Source: an uncultured Clostridia bacterium (GTDB lineage: Bacteria > Bacillota > Clostridia > Christensenellales > UBA1242). Taken from it: a stretch of 15,597 nucleotides of DNA. Below the pieces are notes generated by a model, which saw only the letters and a list, made by a program, of their open reading frames with translations, did not search any database and had not been told where the DNA came from. Below are positions 1-7,678 of this stretch, piece by piece (positions within the stretch are counted from its first letter, which is position 1; each line of letters starts with the position of its first letter). The translations under genes and the position numbers were made by a program. The DNA lies in contig CANPWT010000022.1 in NCBI GenBank assembly GCA_947584775.1, positions 1-15,597 of the forward strand, written 5' to 3'.

Positions 1-2517
1 GTCACTGCTCTCATCGTCCCATTCAATAGTCTCGCCAGTTGTTATCCTTGCGTTTAAATATTCAGCATCATTCTTCTTGTCTGGTTTTTTCTGTGTAGGG
101 TCGCTCTTATTTTTGCTCTCATCAATGTTGTTGTAAACAATTAACACGTGGCCGTCCCGCTTTAATTCGTCATTTATGGCGTTTAAAACAACTTGCTCGT
201 CAAAAGTTAAAACATAGGTTTTAACAGGCAGGCGATTGGCTGGCGGGGTGTTAATTATGCTAATATCGCGTATGTTCATTAGCGACATGCTAAGTGTTCT
301 TGGTATTGGGGTGGCGGTTAAGGTTAGCACATCAACATTGTGTTTTAAGTTTTTAATTTGCTCTTTGGCTTTAACGCCAAAACGCTGTTCTTCGTCCAAA
401 ATTAGCAAGCCCAAATCTTTAAAAGCAACATCTTTGCCAAGCAGACGGTGTGTGCCGCACACAACATTAACCTCGCCCGATTTTAAACCTTGTATAATTT
501 CTTTTTGCTCCTTAGCGGGAACAAATCTGTTTAGCATTTTTACATTTATGCCAAAATCTTTAACGCGCTTAGATGCGGTCATAAAGTGTTGCAAACTTAA
601 AATTGTGGTTGGGGCAAGCAGGGCAACTTGCTTGTTGTTTTCGCAAGCCTTAAATAGGGCGCGCATGGCAACTTCCGTTTTGCCAAAGCCCACATCACCG
701 CAAATAAGCCTGTCCATAACTTTGCCCGATTGCATATCGGCCTTAATGTCCTGAATTGCTTGCAGTTGGTCGGCCGTTTCGGTATATTCAAAGGCGTTTT
801 CAAATTCAGTGTATAAATAATCGTCCTCGCTGTATTTAAAGCCCACGCTTGCCTTTCTTTTGGCGTAAAGTTCAAGCAGTTCCTGGCTCATATCTTCAAT
901 GGATTTTATTGCGCGCAATTTTTCGTTATAAAATTCTTTTCCGCCAAGTTTATTCAGTTTTACGCTTGCGCCCTCTGCCATGTAAAGCGACAGACAATCC
1001 GCATTTTCGTATGGGACATATAAGCAATCGTTGTTGCGATATAAAATTTTAAAATATTCTTTGTCCACTCCCTGGCTGGAAATGTTTACAATGCCCAAGC
1101 ATTGACCAATTCCATGCGTAGAATGAACAACATATTCGCCTGCTTTTGGCAAATATTTAACAGCAGATTTTTTTGCCCCGCTAGCCACTTTTTTGTGGGC
1201 AAAGTTGGTAGAGCCAATGTAAAAAACATCGTCCTCTAAAAAACAAATATTATATGGTATTTTTAATTCGGTTAAAATCAATCCTGTTTTATTTTCGTTT
1301 AAACTAAACGCAATTTGGTTTTCCGCTAAAATTTTTTTAACCGAATTTAGCGTGCTTGCATTGTCTAAGCACAAAAATATTTTTTTGTTTAAATAATTTT
1401 TAAAAATTTGTTTAATAGTTGTAAGTTTATATAAAAAATTTTCAAAATTTACCGTTTTAAAATCATAGTTAATTGCATTGGGTATTTTTTTATTTAATTG
1501 GCTGTCGGCAATATTAAAATTTTCAAAAAAAATTAAAAATTTGCTAAAATTTGCAATAAAATCATCAAAATTCAACTCTTTTTTGGCATTTTTTTGTAAT
1601 TTTTTTAAATTTAGGCTGGTAAAATAAAAATTTTTAATTTCGTCATCGCTAAAAATATTTTCAATTCGCTCAATAAAAGAAGCGGTTAATTTGTTGTAAA
1701 TTGTTTCAACTTCTAGGTGAGAAGAAATTATAATTGGCAAATTTAAATCTTTAAAAGTAATAAAATTATTTGTACCTGCCAAAAATTCAAGCGGAACGCC
1801 TTCCCCTCTATTCAGCGTTTGAATAACGGATAAAATTGTTTTATCGCTTTTAAAATTTAAAAATTCATCGGCATATTTTTCGCCGTCAAAAACAAGTTTA
1901 TTCGGGGTAATTACAACGCTTTCAATCGGCTCAGTTTTTTCGTATGTCAAATGGTCAAAAAAACAAATGCTTGCCAAATTGTCGTAATCAAAATCTAGCC
2001 TTATGGGAGTGGAGGAAATTGTGTTAAAAACATCAACCACATCGCCCCTAACGCTAAACTCGCCTTTGTTGGTTACGCTTTCCACTTTGGTGTAGCCTAG
2101 GCCCACTAAATTTTTTTCAAACTCGATTATATCATAATCGTTGCCTTTTCTTAGGCTAATTGTGTGGGCTTTAAAATCTTCAATTTTTGGCAAAAATATA
2201 AACAAAATTTGTGGGGTGGAAATAACAATGCAATCGTTAAACGCCAAATTGTATTCCGCCAAAATTAAATCGTAAAAGTTGTCTAAACTGCTAAATGTTG
2301 ATAGGGTAAAGGGCTTGTCAAAATCGTCAATTATCACCGCGTTAACTTCAAGCGCGTCAAGTTGCATTTTCATTTCCCGCGCTTTTGCCACATCTGGGTA
2401 AATTAAAATGCCGCGTTTAATTTCTTTTAAAATTGCGCCCTGTTCACCAAAGCCTAGGTTAGAGCAAAAAATAGGGTTCTTTTTAATATTTAAAACTAAA
2501 TCGTTACATCTTGGCAT
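1..2517 (-). CDS. mfd: Transcription-repair coupling factor Mfd (partial, C-terminal part outside window)
   Basis: ATP-dependent DNA translocase that removes RNA polymerase stalled at lesions and recruits UvrA. The frame is open for 839 codons to the window edge; full proteins are about 1150 aa. In order: a degenerate UvrB-like module (about residues 1-440, very Asn/Lys/Phe-rich at 285-415); a RID/CarD-like RNA-polymerase-interacting domain (about 458-520, with GEYVVHSTHGIG and LYVPYENAD); then a RecA-like helicase with Walker A GDVGFGKTE (607-615), DEEQ box (708-711) and TATPIPRT (744-751). The start is the ATG at 2517, preceded by GGGTGAT inside pth, so the genes overlap by 22 bases and are probably translationally coupled. 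The pth-mfd order is classical in Bacillota. A charged insertion-like stretch follows VYNNID near residue 800. Identification is secure; the middle of the N-terminal module is assigned by position only. Confidence 0.96.
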   Translation of the reverse strand, partial: MPRCNDLVLNIKKNPIFCSNLGFGEQGAILKEIKRGILIYPDVAKAREMKMQLDALEVNAVIIDDFDKPFTLSTFSSLDNFYDLILAEYNLAFNDCIVISTPQILFIFLPKIEDFKAHTISLRKGNDYDIIEFEKNLVGLGYTKVESVTNKGEFSVRGDVVDVFNTISSTPIRLDFDYDNLASICFFDHLTYEKTEPIESVVITPNKLVFDGEKYADEFLNFKSDKTILSVIQTLNRGEGVPLEFLAGTNNFITFKDLNLPIIISSHLEVETIYNKLTASFIERIENIFSDDEIKNFYFTSLNLKKLQKNAKKELNFDDFIANFSKFLIFFENFNIADSQLNKKIPNAINYDFKTVNFENFLYKLTTIKQIFKNYLNKKIFLCLDNASTLNSVKKILAENQIAFSLNENKTGLILTELKIPYNICFLEDDVFYIGSTNFAHKKVASGAKKSAVKYLPKAGEYVVHSTHGIGQCLGIVNISSQGVDKEYFKILYRNNDCLYVPYENADCLSLYMAEGASVKLNKLGGKEFYNEKLRAIKSIEDMSQELLELYAKRKASVGFKYSEDDYLYTEFENAFEYTETADQLQAIQDIKADMQSGKVMDRLICGDVGFGKTEVAMRALFKACENNKQVALLAPTTILSLQHFMTASKRVKDFGINVKMLNRFVPAKEQKEIIQGLKSGEVNVVCGTHRLLGKDVAFKDLGLLILDEEQRFGVKAKEQIKNLKHNVDVLTLTATPIPRTLSMSLMNIRDISIINTPPANRLPVKTYVLTFDEQVVLNAINDELKRDGHVLIVYNNIDESKNKSDPTQKKPDKKNDAEYLNARITTGETIEWDDESSD

Positions 2518-3026
2518 AAATCACCCTTAATAAAATCAAAAATTAATTTGCAGGCATTTTCTTTTGAAGTTGCTAAAATTTGGGCGCTTTGTTCGTCTAT
2601 GGTGGACAAAACATAGTCCTTTAAATCAACATCTTTATCTCGCCCGATGCCAACGCGCAACCTTGGCGTAGGGCCTACCTTGTTAACAATATCGCGCAGG
2701 CCATTATGCGTCCCCGCCGAGCCAGATAATCTAAACCTAACCTTGCCTTTTGGTTGGTCAATATCGTCCAAAACAATTAAAATATCGCTTAAATTTACTT
2801 TAAAATATTTTTTAAGTTCCCAAACGCTATCCCCGCTTAAATTCATATAGGTTTGTGGTTTGGCAAGTATAAAGCCGTCCCCCTTTGCGATAATTGCTTT
2901 GCATTTATTTTGGCCAAATTTAAGGTTGTTTTTTTTAGCAAAAAGGTCCACAACATCAAAACCAACGTTATGGTAAGTATGTTTATAAATCCCGTCCGGA
3001 TTGCCAAGCCCAACAATAATTTTCAT
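2496..3026 (-). CDS. pth: Peptidyl-tRNA hydrolase
   Basis: Cytoplasmic enzyme that cleaves the ester bond of peptidyl-tRNAs dropped from ribosomes and so recycles tRNA. At 176 aa it is slightly shorter than the usual 185-195. It shows GLGNP (6-10, with the conserved Asn9), the catalytic His19 in YHNVGF, KPQTYMNLSG (56-65), the DDID stretch with the conserved Asp (87-90), and GSAGTHNGLRDI (102-113). The residue before the catalytic His, usually Arg in TRHN, is Tyr here. mfd overlaps its 3' end and is probably in the same transcript. The ATG at 3026 has no Shine-Dalgarno sequence, and a TATAAT box lies only 7 bases before it, which suggests a leaderless message. Confidence 0.96.
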   Translation of the reverse strand: MKIIVGLGNPDGIYKHTYHNVGFDVVDLFAKKNNLKFGQNKCKAIIAKGDGFILAKPQTYMNLSGDSVWELKKYFKVNLSDILIVLDDIDQPKGKVRFRLSGSAGTHNGLRDIVNKVGPTPRLRVGIGRDKDVDLKDYVLSTIDEQSAQILATSKENACKLIFDFIKGDLCQDVTI

Positions 3027-3033
3027 ATAGATT

Positions 3034-3061
3034 ATTATATCACTAAATTAAAATTTTGCAA
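3034..3061 (-). promoter_or_regulatory. Probable leaderless promoter of pth-mfd
   Basis: On the minus strand TTGCAA (3061-3056), a 16-base spacer and a consensus TATAAT (3039-3034) precede the pth ATG at 3026 by only 7 bases. A normal start 7 bases after the -10 box would put +1 at or next to the A of the ATG, leaving no room for a ribosome binding site, and none is seen. Inference from spacing. Confidence 0.6.
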
Positions 3062-3113
3062 TAAGATTTTCTTTTTATTATCTGCAAAAAATAAACTTTT
3101 TTAAAATTTGATA

Positions 3114-3142
3114 TTGACAACTGCCCATTTGCGTGTTATTCT
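3114..3142 (+). promoter_or_regulatory. SigA-type promoter of the 213-aa gene
   Basis: Perfect TTGACA (3114-3119), a 17-base spacer, and TATTCT (3137-3142) preceded by TG in the extended -10 position. The expected start near 3149 leaves a 5' leader of about 16 bases containing AAGGAG (3154-3159), five bases before the ATG at 3165. This promoter argues against the upstream TTG at 3108 as the translation start. Confidence 0.7.
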
Positions 3143-3164
3143 TTCCCCATCAAAAGGAGCAATT

Positions 3165-3806
3165 ATGAGAAAAATAGACAAAGAATATATTTTTTCAAAA
3201 CACATTAGCGAGGAAAAATATTTACGCAGATTAACAAAACGCTTAAAAGATGGCAGGCTATTGCAGCCTTGCGATAGAGAGTGCGCGGAATATGGCATAT
3301 TCATCGCCAAAACGCAAGACCACGCATCTTTTCAAAATTTTAACGAACTTATGAACGACTCTGAGTTTTTGCTTAAAATTGCAACCCTAACCCCAAACCC
3401 TGAAACAGTAAACAATTATTTTTGCAAATTTATTAACCCATATTTAATGAATAATAACGATTTTAGGTTAAAACTTTTAAAGGCACTATATTTAAACGAT
3501 GAGGTTTACACCTTGCAAACAATAAATTACATTGTTGAAACCTATGGCCTTGAACAAGAAAACGCAAAAGTGCTAGCCGACAACAGGTTTAAAAAACAAA
3601 TTGAATTAAAACTAAATAATTTAGCCAATCCAAAGGATAAATCCTTTAATTTGGACGGCTCAAATAAAAAAGCAATGCGCAAACACAAAGCCGCGCGCAA
3701 CGATGCCCAAATAAAACTAGAAAAAATGCGCAACGGATTGCAGGACATTATAAATTCATTTGACAGTTCAAAAAGCAGATGGGAAATTTGGGAAATCCAT
3801 TATTAA
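3165..3806 (+). CDS. Hypothetical basic, helical protein (213 aa)
   Basis: I do not recognise this protein. The start is the ATG at 3165, five bases after AAGGAG and downstream of a good promoter; an in-frame TTG at 3108 lies upstream of the promoter and is rejected. The product is soluble (no signal peptide or membrane segment), Lys/Asn-rich and apparently all-helical. It has a basic N-terminus (MRKIDKEYIF), a CDRECAEYG cysteine pair near residues 38-42, and a very basic segment near 165-190 (SNKKAMRKHKAARND) that could contact nucleic acid. It diverges from pth and stands alone, closed by a terminator directly after the stop. Helical repeats are possible in the middle, but no known fold is claimed. 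Confidence 0.75.
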   Translation: MRKIDKEYIFSKHISEEKYLRRLTKRLKDGRLLQPCDRECAEYGIFIAKTQDHASFQNFNELMNDSEFLLKIATLTPNPETVNNYFCKFINPYLMNNNDFRLKLLKALYLNDEVYTLQTINYIVETYGLEQENAKVLADNRFKKQIELKLNNLANPKDKSFNLDGSNKKAMRKHKAARNDAQIKLEKMRNGLQDIINSFDSSKSRWEIWEIHY

Positions 3807-3834
3807 AAAAAGCGGAAGGCATCCGCTTTTTTTT
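3805..3834. terminator. Bidirectional rho-independent terminator
   Basis: AGCGGA (3811-3816) pairs with TCCGCT (3822-3827) around a 5-base loop, with an A-run on the left and eight Ts on the right. It begins at the stop codon of the plus-strand gene and ends one base before the stop codon of the converging minus-strand GTPase gene, so it can serve both. Confidence 0.9.
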
Positions 3835-3835
3835 G

Positions 3836-5038
3836 TTAAATTTTATCTAATTCTTCTGTAATTTTAGCCTTGTTTATGTGTTGGCCAATAAACACAAGTT
3901 TAATCATCCTGTCGCCATAAGTTTCGTTCCAATCGTGGCGGAACTTTTCGTCATTTAAAAGCATCTGTTCAATTTGATATTTTGGCAGTGTTGCATACCA
4001 TGGGCCATTTTCAGATAACACTTTTTGCCTGCCTGCCTGCTCATAAATATAACTCATGTCCTTATCGTTTGTAAAATAGACTAAGCCCTTGGTGCGAATA
4101 ATTTCGCGGGAAAAATCTTTGTTTGCCCAATCTTCAAATTTTAGCCTATCAAAAGGTTTTCTTCTGTAATACACAAATGTGCCAATGCCGTATTCTTCCG
4201 TTTCCCCACCCTCGTGGTGATGGTGGTGATGCTCGTGATGGCCGCCCTCGTGTTCATGGTCGTCATCGTCATCATCGTGGTCGTCATCATGTTCAATTTC
4301 GTTAATGTCTTTATCAATTTCTTGAAACCAGCCCGCCGAGGTTAAAACATTTTCCATATCAAACAGGTTGGTGTCCAAAATTTCTTTAATGTCCACATTA
4401 GAATAATCTGCTTCAATAATTTTTGCTTTTGGTTGCAAATTTTTAATTATGCTTTTAACGCGCCTTAATTCGTCACTGTTAACTTCGCTAACCTTGTTCA
4501 TAATAAGGATGTCGCAAAATTCAATTTGCTGAATAACCAAATTTTCAATGTCTTCTTCTTCAATATCTTTCTTTAACAGTTCGTCACCGCAGCCAAATTC
4601 TTGCACCATCCTAAGTGTGTCCACCACGCTAACAATTGCATCCAACTTGCAAAAAATTGGCATGCCTTTTTGCTTAAAACTTTCGGTTAAAAAATTAATG
4701 GTTTGCGCAATAGGAATAGGTTCGCAAATGCCACTTGCTTCAATGATTATGTGGTCAAACTTTTTTTGTTTAATAATGTCGTGCAATTGCTCAATTAAAT
4801 CCTTTCTAAGGGTGCAGCAAATGCAACCGTTTTGCAAGGCAACAAGGCTTTCTTCCTTTTTGTTGACAACCCCGCCTTTTTCAATTAAATCGGCATCGAT
4901 GTTAACCTCGCCAATATCGTTAACAATAACGGCCACTTTATAGCCCTTTGTGTTAGATAAAATATGGTTTAATAATGTTGTTTTACCGCTGCCCAAATAG
5001 CCGGTAACCAAAGTTATAGGTATTGTTTTAAAACTCAT
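3836..5038 (-). CDS. COG0523/CobW-family metal chaperone GTPase
   Basis: G3E-family P-loop GTPase of the COG0523 group (YciC/ZagA/YjiA/CobW relatives), proteins that deliver metals, often zinc, to client enzymes. 400 aa. Visible: Walker A GYLGSGKTT (13-21), the family CxCC metal site GCICC (71-75), EASGICEP (100-107), SVVDTLRM (137-144), and a guanine-specificity position reading NKVS (181-184) instead of the usual NKxD. A His/Asp-rich loop (about 249-276) joins it to a CobW C-terminal domain (about 285-400, ending GDRMIKLVFIGQHI). The start ATG is five bases after AAGGAG. It is a single-gene unit with its own promoter. No clear Zur or Fur palindrome was found, so zinc control is not shown. 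Metal specificity cannot be decided; zinc is the likeliest from the family, nickel or cobalt possible. Confidence 0.92.
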   Translation of the reverse strand: MSFKTIPITLVTGYLGSGKTTLLNHILSNTKGYKVAVIVNDIGEVNIDADLIEKGGVVNKKEESLVALQNGCICCTLRKDLIEQLHDIIKQKKFDHIIIEASGICEPIPIAQTINFLTESFKQKGMPIFCKLDAIVSVVDTLRMVQEFGCGDELLKKDIEEEDIENLVIQQIEFCDILIMNKVSEVNSDELRRVKSIIKNLQPKAKIIEADYSNVDIKEILDTNLFDMENVLTSAGWFQEIDKDINEIEHDDDHDDDDDDHEHEGGHHEHHHHHHEGGETEEYGIGTFVYYRRKPFDRLKFEDWANKDFSREIIRTKGLVYFTNDKDMSYIYEQAGRQKVLSENGPWYATLPKYQIEQMLLNDEKFRHDWNETYGDRMIKLVFIGQHINKAKITEELDKI

Positions 5039-5069
5039 AATTTCTCCTTAAATGTAAATGTTAATATCA

Positions 5070-5099
5070 ATTATATCATATTTTTTTAAAATGTATCAA
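5070..5099 (-). promoter_or_regulatory. Promoter of the COG0523 gene
   Basis: Minus strand TTGATA (5099-5094), an 18-base spacer, and TATAAT (5075-5070) preceded by TG at the extended -10 position. The leader of about 25 bases holds AAGGAG (5049-5044). TGATATAAT is followed directly by TGATATTAA, a direct repeat over the -10 region that could be an operator, but it is not a recognisable Zur box. Confidence 0.65.
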
Positions 5100-5144
5100 A
5101 TTTTTAAAAACTTTTAAAATTTTTTTTATTTTTAAAACTTAAAC

Positions 5145-5173
5145 TTGCAACAACACAAATAGTGTGGTATACT
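5145..5173 (+). promoter_or_regulatory. Probable leaderless promoter of the U32 gene
   Basis: TTGCAA (5145-5150), a 17-base spacer, and TATACT (5168-5173) preceded by TG at the extended -10 position. Six bases separate the -10 box from the ATG at 5180, so the A of the ATG is the expected +1. There is no Shine-Dalgarno sequence. The in-frame GTG at 5162 overlaps the promoter and is not a credible start. Confidence 0.65.
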
Positions 5174-5179
5174 TTTAAT

Positions 5180-7180
5180 ATGAATTTAAAGTTGCTAGCC
5201 CCAGCAGGAGATATGTTAAGCCTAAAAATGGCTGTTTATTTTGGTGCGGACGAGGTATATTTAGGCGTTAAAAATTTTAATGCACGCAACATTGAAGGAT
5301 TTAATATGGAAACCCTAAAACAAGCAGTGGATTTTGCCCATATTTACAATGTTAAAGTGCATTTGGCGGTTAATATTTTGTTTTCTGATGAGGAAATGCA
5401 GTCCGCCCTCGATTTGATTGTGGACGCTTACAATTTGGGCGTGGATGCCTTTATTGTGCAAGATGTTGGGCTTATCAGTTTGCTAAATAAATTTTACCCA
5501 GAAATTGTAGTGCATGCCAGCACCCAAATGGGCATACACAATTTAGAGGGTGTAAATTTTGCTAAAAATTTGGGTGTAAAACGCGTTGTGCTTGCGCGTG
5601 AAACCAGCCTGGAAGAGGTGGCGCGCATCAAACAAAATAGCAATATAGAAATTGAATATTTTGCCCACGGCGCGCTGTGCGTAAGTTTTTCGGGTAATTG
5701 CTACATCAGTTCGTATTTAGCCGATGCTTCGGGCAATAGAGGGAAGTGCAAACAGTTTTGCCGCCTGCCTTACACTTTGCTAGACGGGGGAAAAGAAATT
5801 GCATCTGGCTATTTGCTCAGCGCAAAGGATTTAGATTTTTCCACAAACCTTAACGAATTAAAATCTGCGGGTGTGGACGCAATTAAAATAGAAGGTAGGG
5901 CAAGGCGACCATTTTATGTTGCCGCTGCAGTGGATAATTACCGCAAATTAATTGACGGTCAAAAAGCGGATTTAACAAATTTGCGTTTGGCCTTTAATCG
6001 CGGCAGTGGGCAGGGGTATTTAAACGGCAATGGGGATATAATTTCTAATCGCGCAAGCCACATCGGATTGGAAATTGGCAAAGTTACAAAATTTGTGCGC
6101 GGCAAAAAATTTAATGAAGTATACTTTACTTCCAATCGGGCGTTAAACAAACTTTCTGCCTTTAAATTTGTAAAAAATAATCAAGAAACAACCATAACCG
6201 CATACGATTTAACAAAATTAAACAACAATCAATATAAGGTTACAACAACACAAAGTGTTAAAGAAAATAGCGTTGTAAATTTAATCGTAGATAACGATAT
6301 CGAACAGCAAGTGCTATCCTTTAAACGCAAACTGCCAATTCAAATTAAAATTACCGCGCATGAAAATGAAAATATTAGTGCAACTTTTAGTTTAAATGGT
6401 AAATCATATACTCATGTCGGTGAAATTTGTGAGCCTGCTAAAACTCAGCCAACAACCTGCAAAGAAATTGAACAAAATTTTTTAAAGTCGGAATATTTTA
6501 CACCAAATTTGCTTATTGACGCGCAAAACATTTTTTTGCCGAAACAAAAACTAAACGAGTTTAGGCGGGAAGTGTACAATAAAATTATCGAATTAAAAAC
6601 TGCCAAAAATTTTAAAAAATTGCAAAAAATAGCGCTAAAAACTGCAAAAAATGTTAAAAAATTGTTAAATTTTGCAGAAATTAAAAATTTTTCTTCAAAT
6701 TTGCCTAATTTTAAAAACATAATTTATTCGCCTGAACAATACAATTTGGCGGATATTAAAAATTTTTATTCGCTATGTGTAAGCCAAAATAAAAACTCAA
6801 TTTTAAACTTGCCAAATTTCGCCACTCATGAGGACATAGAATATTTAAAACAAATTTTAAATAAGGTGGATATTTCAATTTTAGTAAACAATCCGTACGC
6901 CTTTACTTTTGCAAACAAAAAATATATTGGCGCTGGGCTAAATGTTTACAATAATTATTCCGCAAATTACTACAATTTGCCATATTTAACAGCGGAAAAT
7001 CAGCAAAATTATAAAATGCCATATATGACATTGCGCCATTGCCCAATTAAACAATTTTTAAATGGGGATTGCGCAAATTGTAAATATTCCCCCAATTTAA
7101 AATACAAAATGCAAAATGGCAAAATTTTAAAATTATCTCGCATAAAACTTAAAACTTGCACCTTTTATTTAACCGATTAA
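5180..7180 (+). CDS. Peptidase U32 family protein (RlhA/TrhP-like RNA hydroxylation)
   Basis: Members of this family, once called collagenases, act in prephenate-dependent hydroxylation of RNA (RlhA on 23S rRNA, TrhP on tRNA U34). 666 aa, like the long RlhA-type forms. Visible: the N-terminal LLAPAGDMLSLKMAVYFGADEVYLG, a TIM-barrel-like U32 domain to about residue 260, the U32 signature HGALCVSFSGNC followed by GNRGKCKQFCR with four conserved cysteines (167, 174, 190, 194), and a C-terminal extension ending in a second cysteine cluster RHCPIKQFLNGDCANC (621, 631, 634) plus Cys660. Residues about 460-560 are Lys/Asn/Phe-rich. Start ATG 5180 chosen because the alternative GTG lies in the promoter. 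Substrate (rRNA or tRNA) cannot be settled; Fe-S binding by the first four cysteines is family knowledge. Confidence 0.93.
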   Translation: MNLKLLAPAGDMLSLKMAVYFGADEVYLGVKNFNARNIEGFNMETLKQAVDFAHIYNVKVHLAVNILFSDEEMQSALDLIVDAYNLGVDAFIVQDVGLISLLNKFYPEIVVHASTQMGIHNLEGVNFAKNLGVKRVVLARETSLEEVARIKQNSNIEIEYFAHGALCVSFSGNCYISSYLADASGNRGKCKQFCRLPYTLLDGGKEIASGYLLSAKDLDFSTNLNELKSAGVDAIKIEGRARRPFYVAAAVDNYRKLIDGQKADLTNLRLAFNRGSGQGYLNGNGDIISNRASHIGLEIGKVTKFVRGKKFNEVYFTSNRALNKLSAFKFVKNNQETTITAYDLTKLNNNQYKVTTTQSVKENSVVNLIVDNDIEQQVLSFKRKLPIQIKITAHENENISATFSLNGKSYTHVGEICEPAKTQPTTCKEIEQNFLKSEYFTPNLLIDAQNIFLPKQKLNEFRREVYNKIIELKTAKNFKKLQKIALKTAKNVKKLLNFAEIKNFSSNLPNFKNIIYSPEQYNLADIKNFYSLCVSQNKNSILNLPNFATHEDIEYLKQILNKVDISILVNNPYAFTFANKKYIGAGLNVYNNYSANYYNLPYLTAENQQNYKMPYMTLRHCPIKQFLNGDCANCKYSPNLKYKMQNGKILKLSRIKLKTCTFYLTD

Positions 7181-7490
7181 TATTGTAAATTCTAATTTTA
7201 TTTTTGTATAAAAATTTGTAATTCAATAATTTTTTGTGGCAGATTTAAAATTTAACCATATTTACATTCATTTGACATAACTATTCCAAAATTTTTAATA
7301 TAAAAATATTTTCTTATAAGCATATAAAATTAAAAAATTTTGCCTAAAACTAAATGGTAAATATGAAAAATTTTATATTAAACAATAAAATGCTTTTTAT
7401 TGTAAAAAACTAAAATTTCAAAAAATTATAATAATTTTTAATATTTTTGGCATAAATTTTTAATATTTTTAGTAAATTTTAATAATTTTT
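7181..7490. promoter_or_regulatory. AT-rich intergenic region with helically phased A/T tracts upstream of tRNA-fMet
   Basis: No gene is visible in these 310 bases, which are nearly all A/T, and no clear terminator follows the U32 gene. Just upstream of the tRNA promoter an exact 16-base direct repeat, AATTTTTAATATTTTT, occurs at 7433-7448 and 7455-7470, and a near copy starts at 7475. The 22- and 20-base spacing is close to two helical turns. This looks like an UP element or curved DNA activating the tRNA promoter; that role is inferred. Confidence 0.45.
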
Positions 7491-7491
7491 A

Positions 7492-7519
7492 TTGACAAAT
7501 TGCAAACGGCGAGTATAAT
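7492..7519 (+). promoter_or_regulatory. Consensus promoter of tRNA-fMet
   Basis: TTGACA (7492-7497), a 16-base spacer and TATAAT (7514-7519), both hexamers perfect, with expected start near 7526, about three bases before the mature tRNA. Strong promoters of this kind are expected for stable RNA. Confidence 0.88.
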
Positions 7520-7528
7520 ATAAAATAT

Positions 7529-7605
7529 CGCGGGGTAGAGCAGCACGGCAGCTCGTCGGGCTCATAACCCGAAGGTCGTTGGTTCAAATCCAACCCCCGC
7601 AACCA
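7529..7605 (+). tRNA. Initiator tRNA-fMet (anticodon CAT)
   Basis: A 77-nt cloverleaf. The acceptor CGCGGGG (7529-7535) pairs with CCCCGCA (7595-7601) except for the first position, giving the C1-A72 mismatch diagnostic of bacterial initiator tRNA. The anticodon stem TCGGG/CCCGA carries the three G-C pairs typical of initiators, around the loop CTCATAA (anticodon CAT, 7563-7565). The D-stem GAGC/GCTC has A11-U24, and the T arm is GTTGG-TTCAAAT-CCAAC. The discriminator is A, and CCA (7603-7605) is encoded. It is the only RNA gene in the cluster and has its own promoter and terminator. Confidence 0.98.
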
Positions 7606-7677
7606 AGCGGGCAACACGCCCTCTTTTATCAAAACCGCAGGTGTGCGGTTTTTTCATTATTAGGCGGTTGCCCGCTT
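7605..7677 (+). repeat. Long outer inverted repeat enclosing the tRNA terminator
   Basis: AAGCGGGCAAC (7605-7615) is perfectly complementary to GTTGCCCGCTT (7667-7677). Pairing continues with CGCC/GGCG after one bulged A, for 15 pairs in all. The left arm starts at the last base of the tRNA CCA. The right arm is followed by T-rich sequence, so it could itself act as a second terminator-like hairpin around the inner one. AAGCGGG can also pair with a second CCCGCTT at 7691-7697. Confidence 0.75.
7631..7654 (+). terminator. Rho-independent terminator of tRNA-fMet
   Basis: AAAACCGCA (7631-7639) pairs with TGCGGTTTT (7644-7652) around loop GGTG and is followed by a T run. It lies 25 bases after the tRNA. 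Confidence 0.88.
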
Positions 7678-7678
7678 T

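Noticed and set aside
236..1052. Open frames of 67-172 codons on the plus strand and in another minus frame over mfd
   Set aside because: They are shadows of the mfd reading frame, which carries all the recognisable helicase motifs.
5061..5099. Zur or Fur operator upstream of the COG0523 gene
   Set aside because: The TGATATAAT/TGATATTAA pair is a direct repeat, not the inverted repeat expected; AT-rich similarity only.
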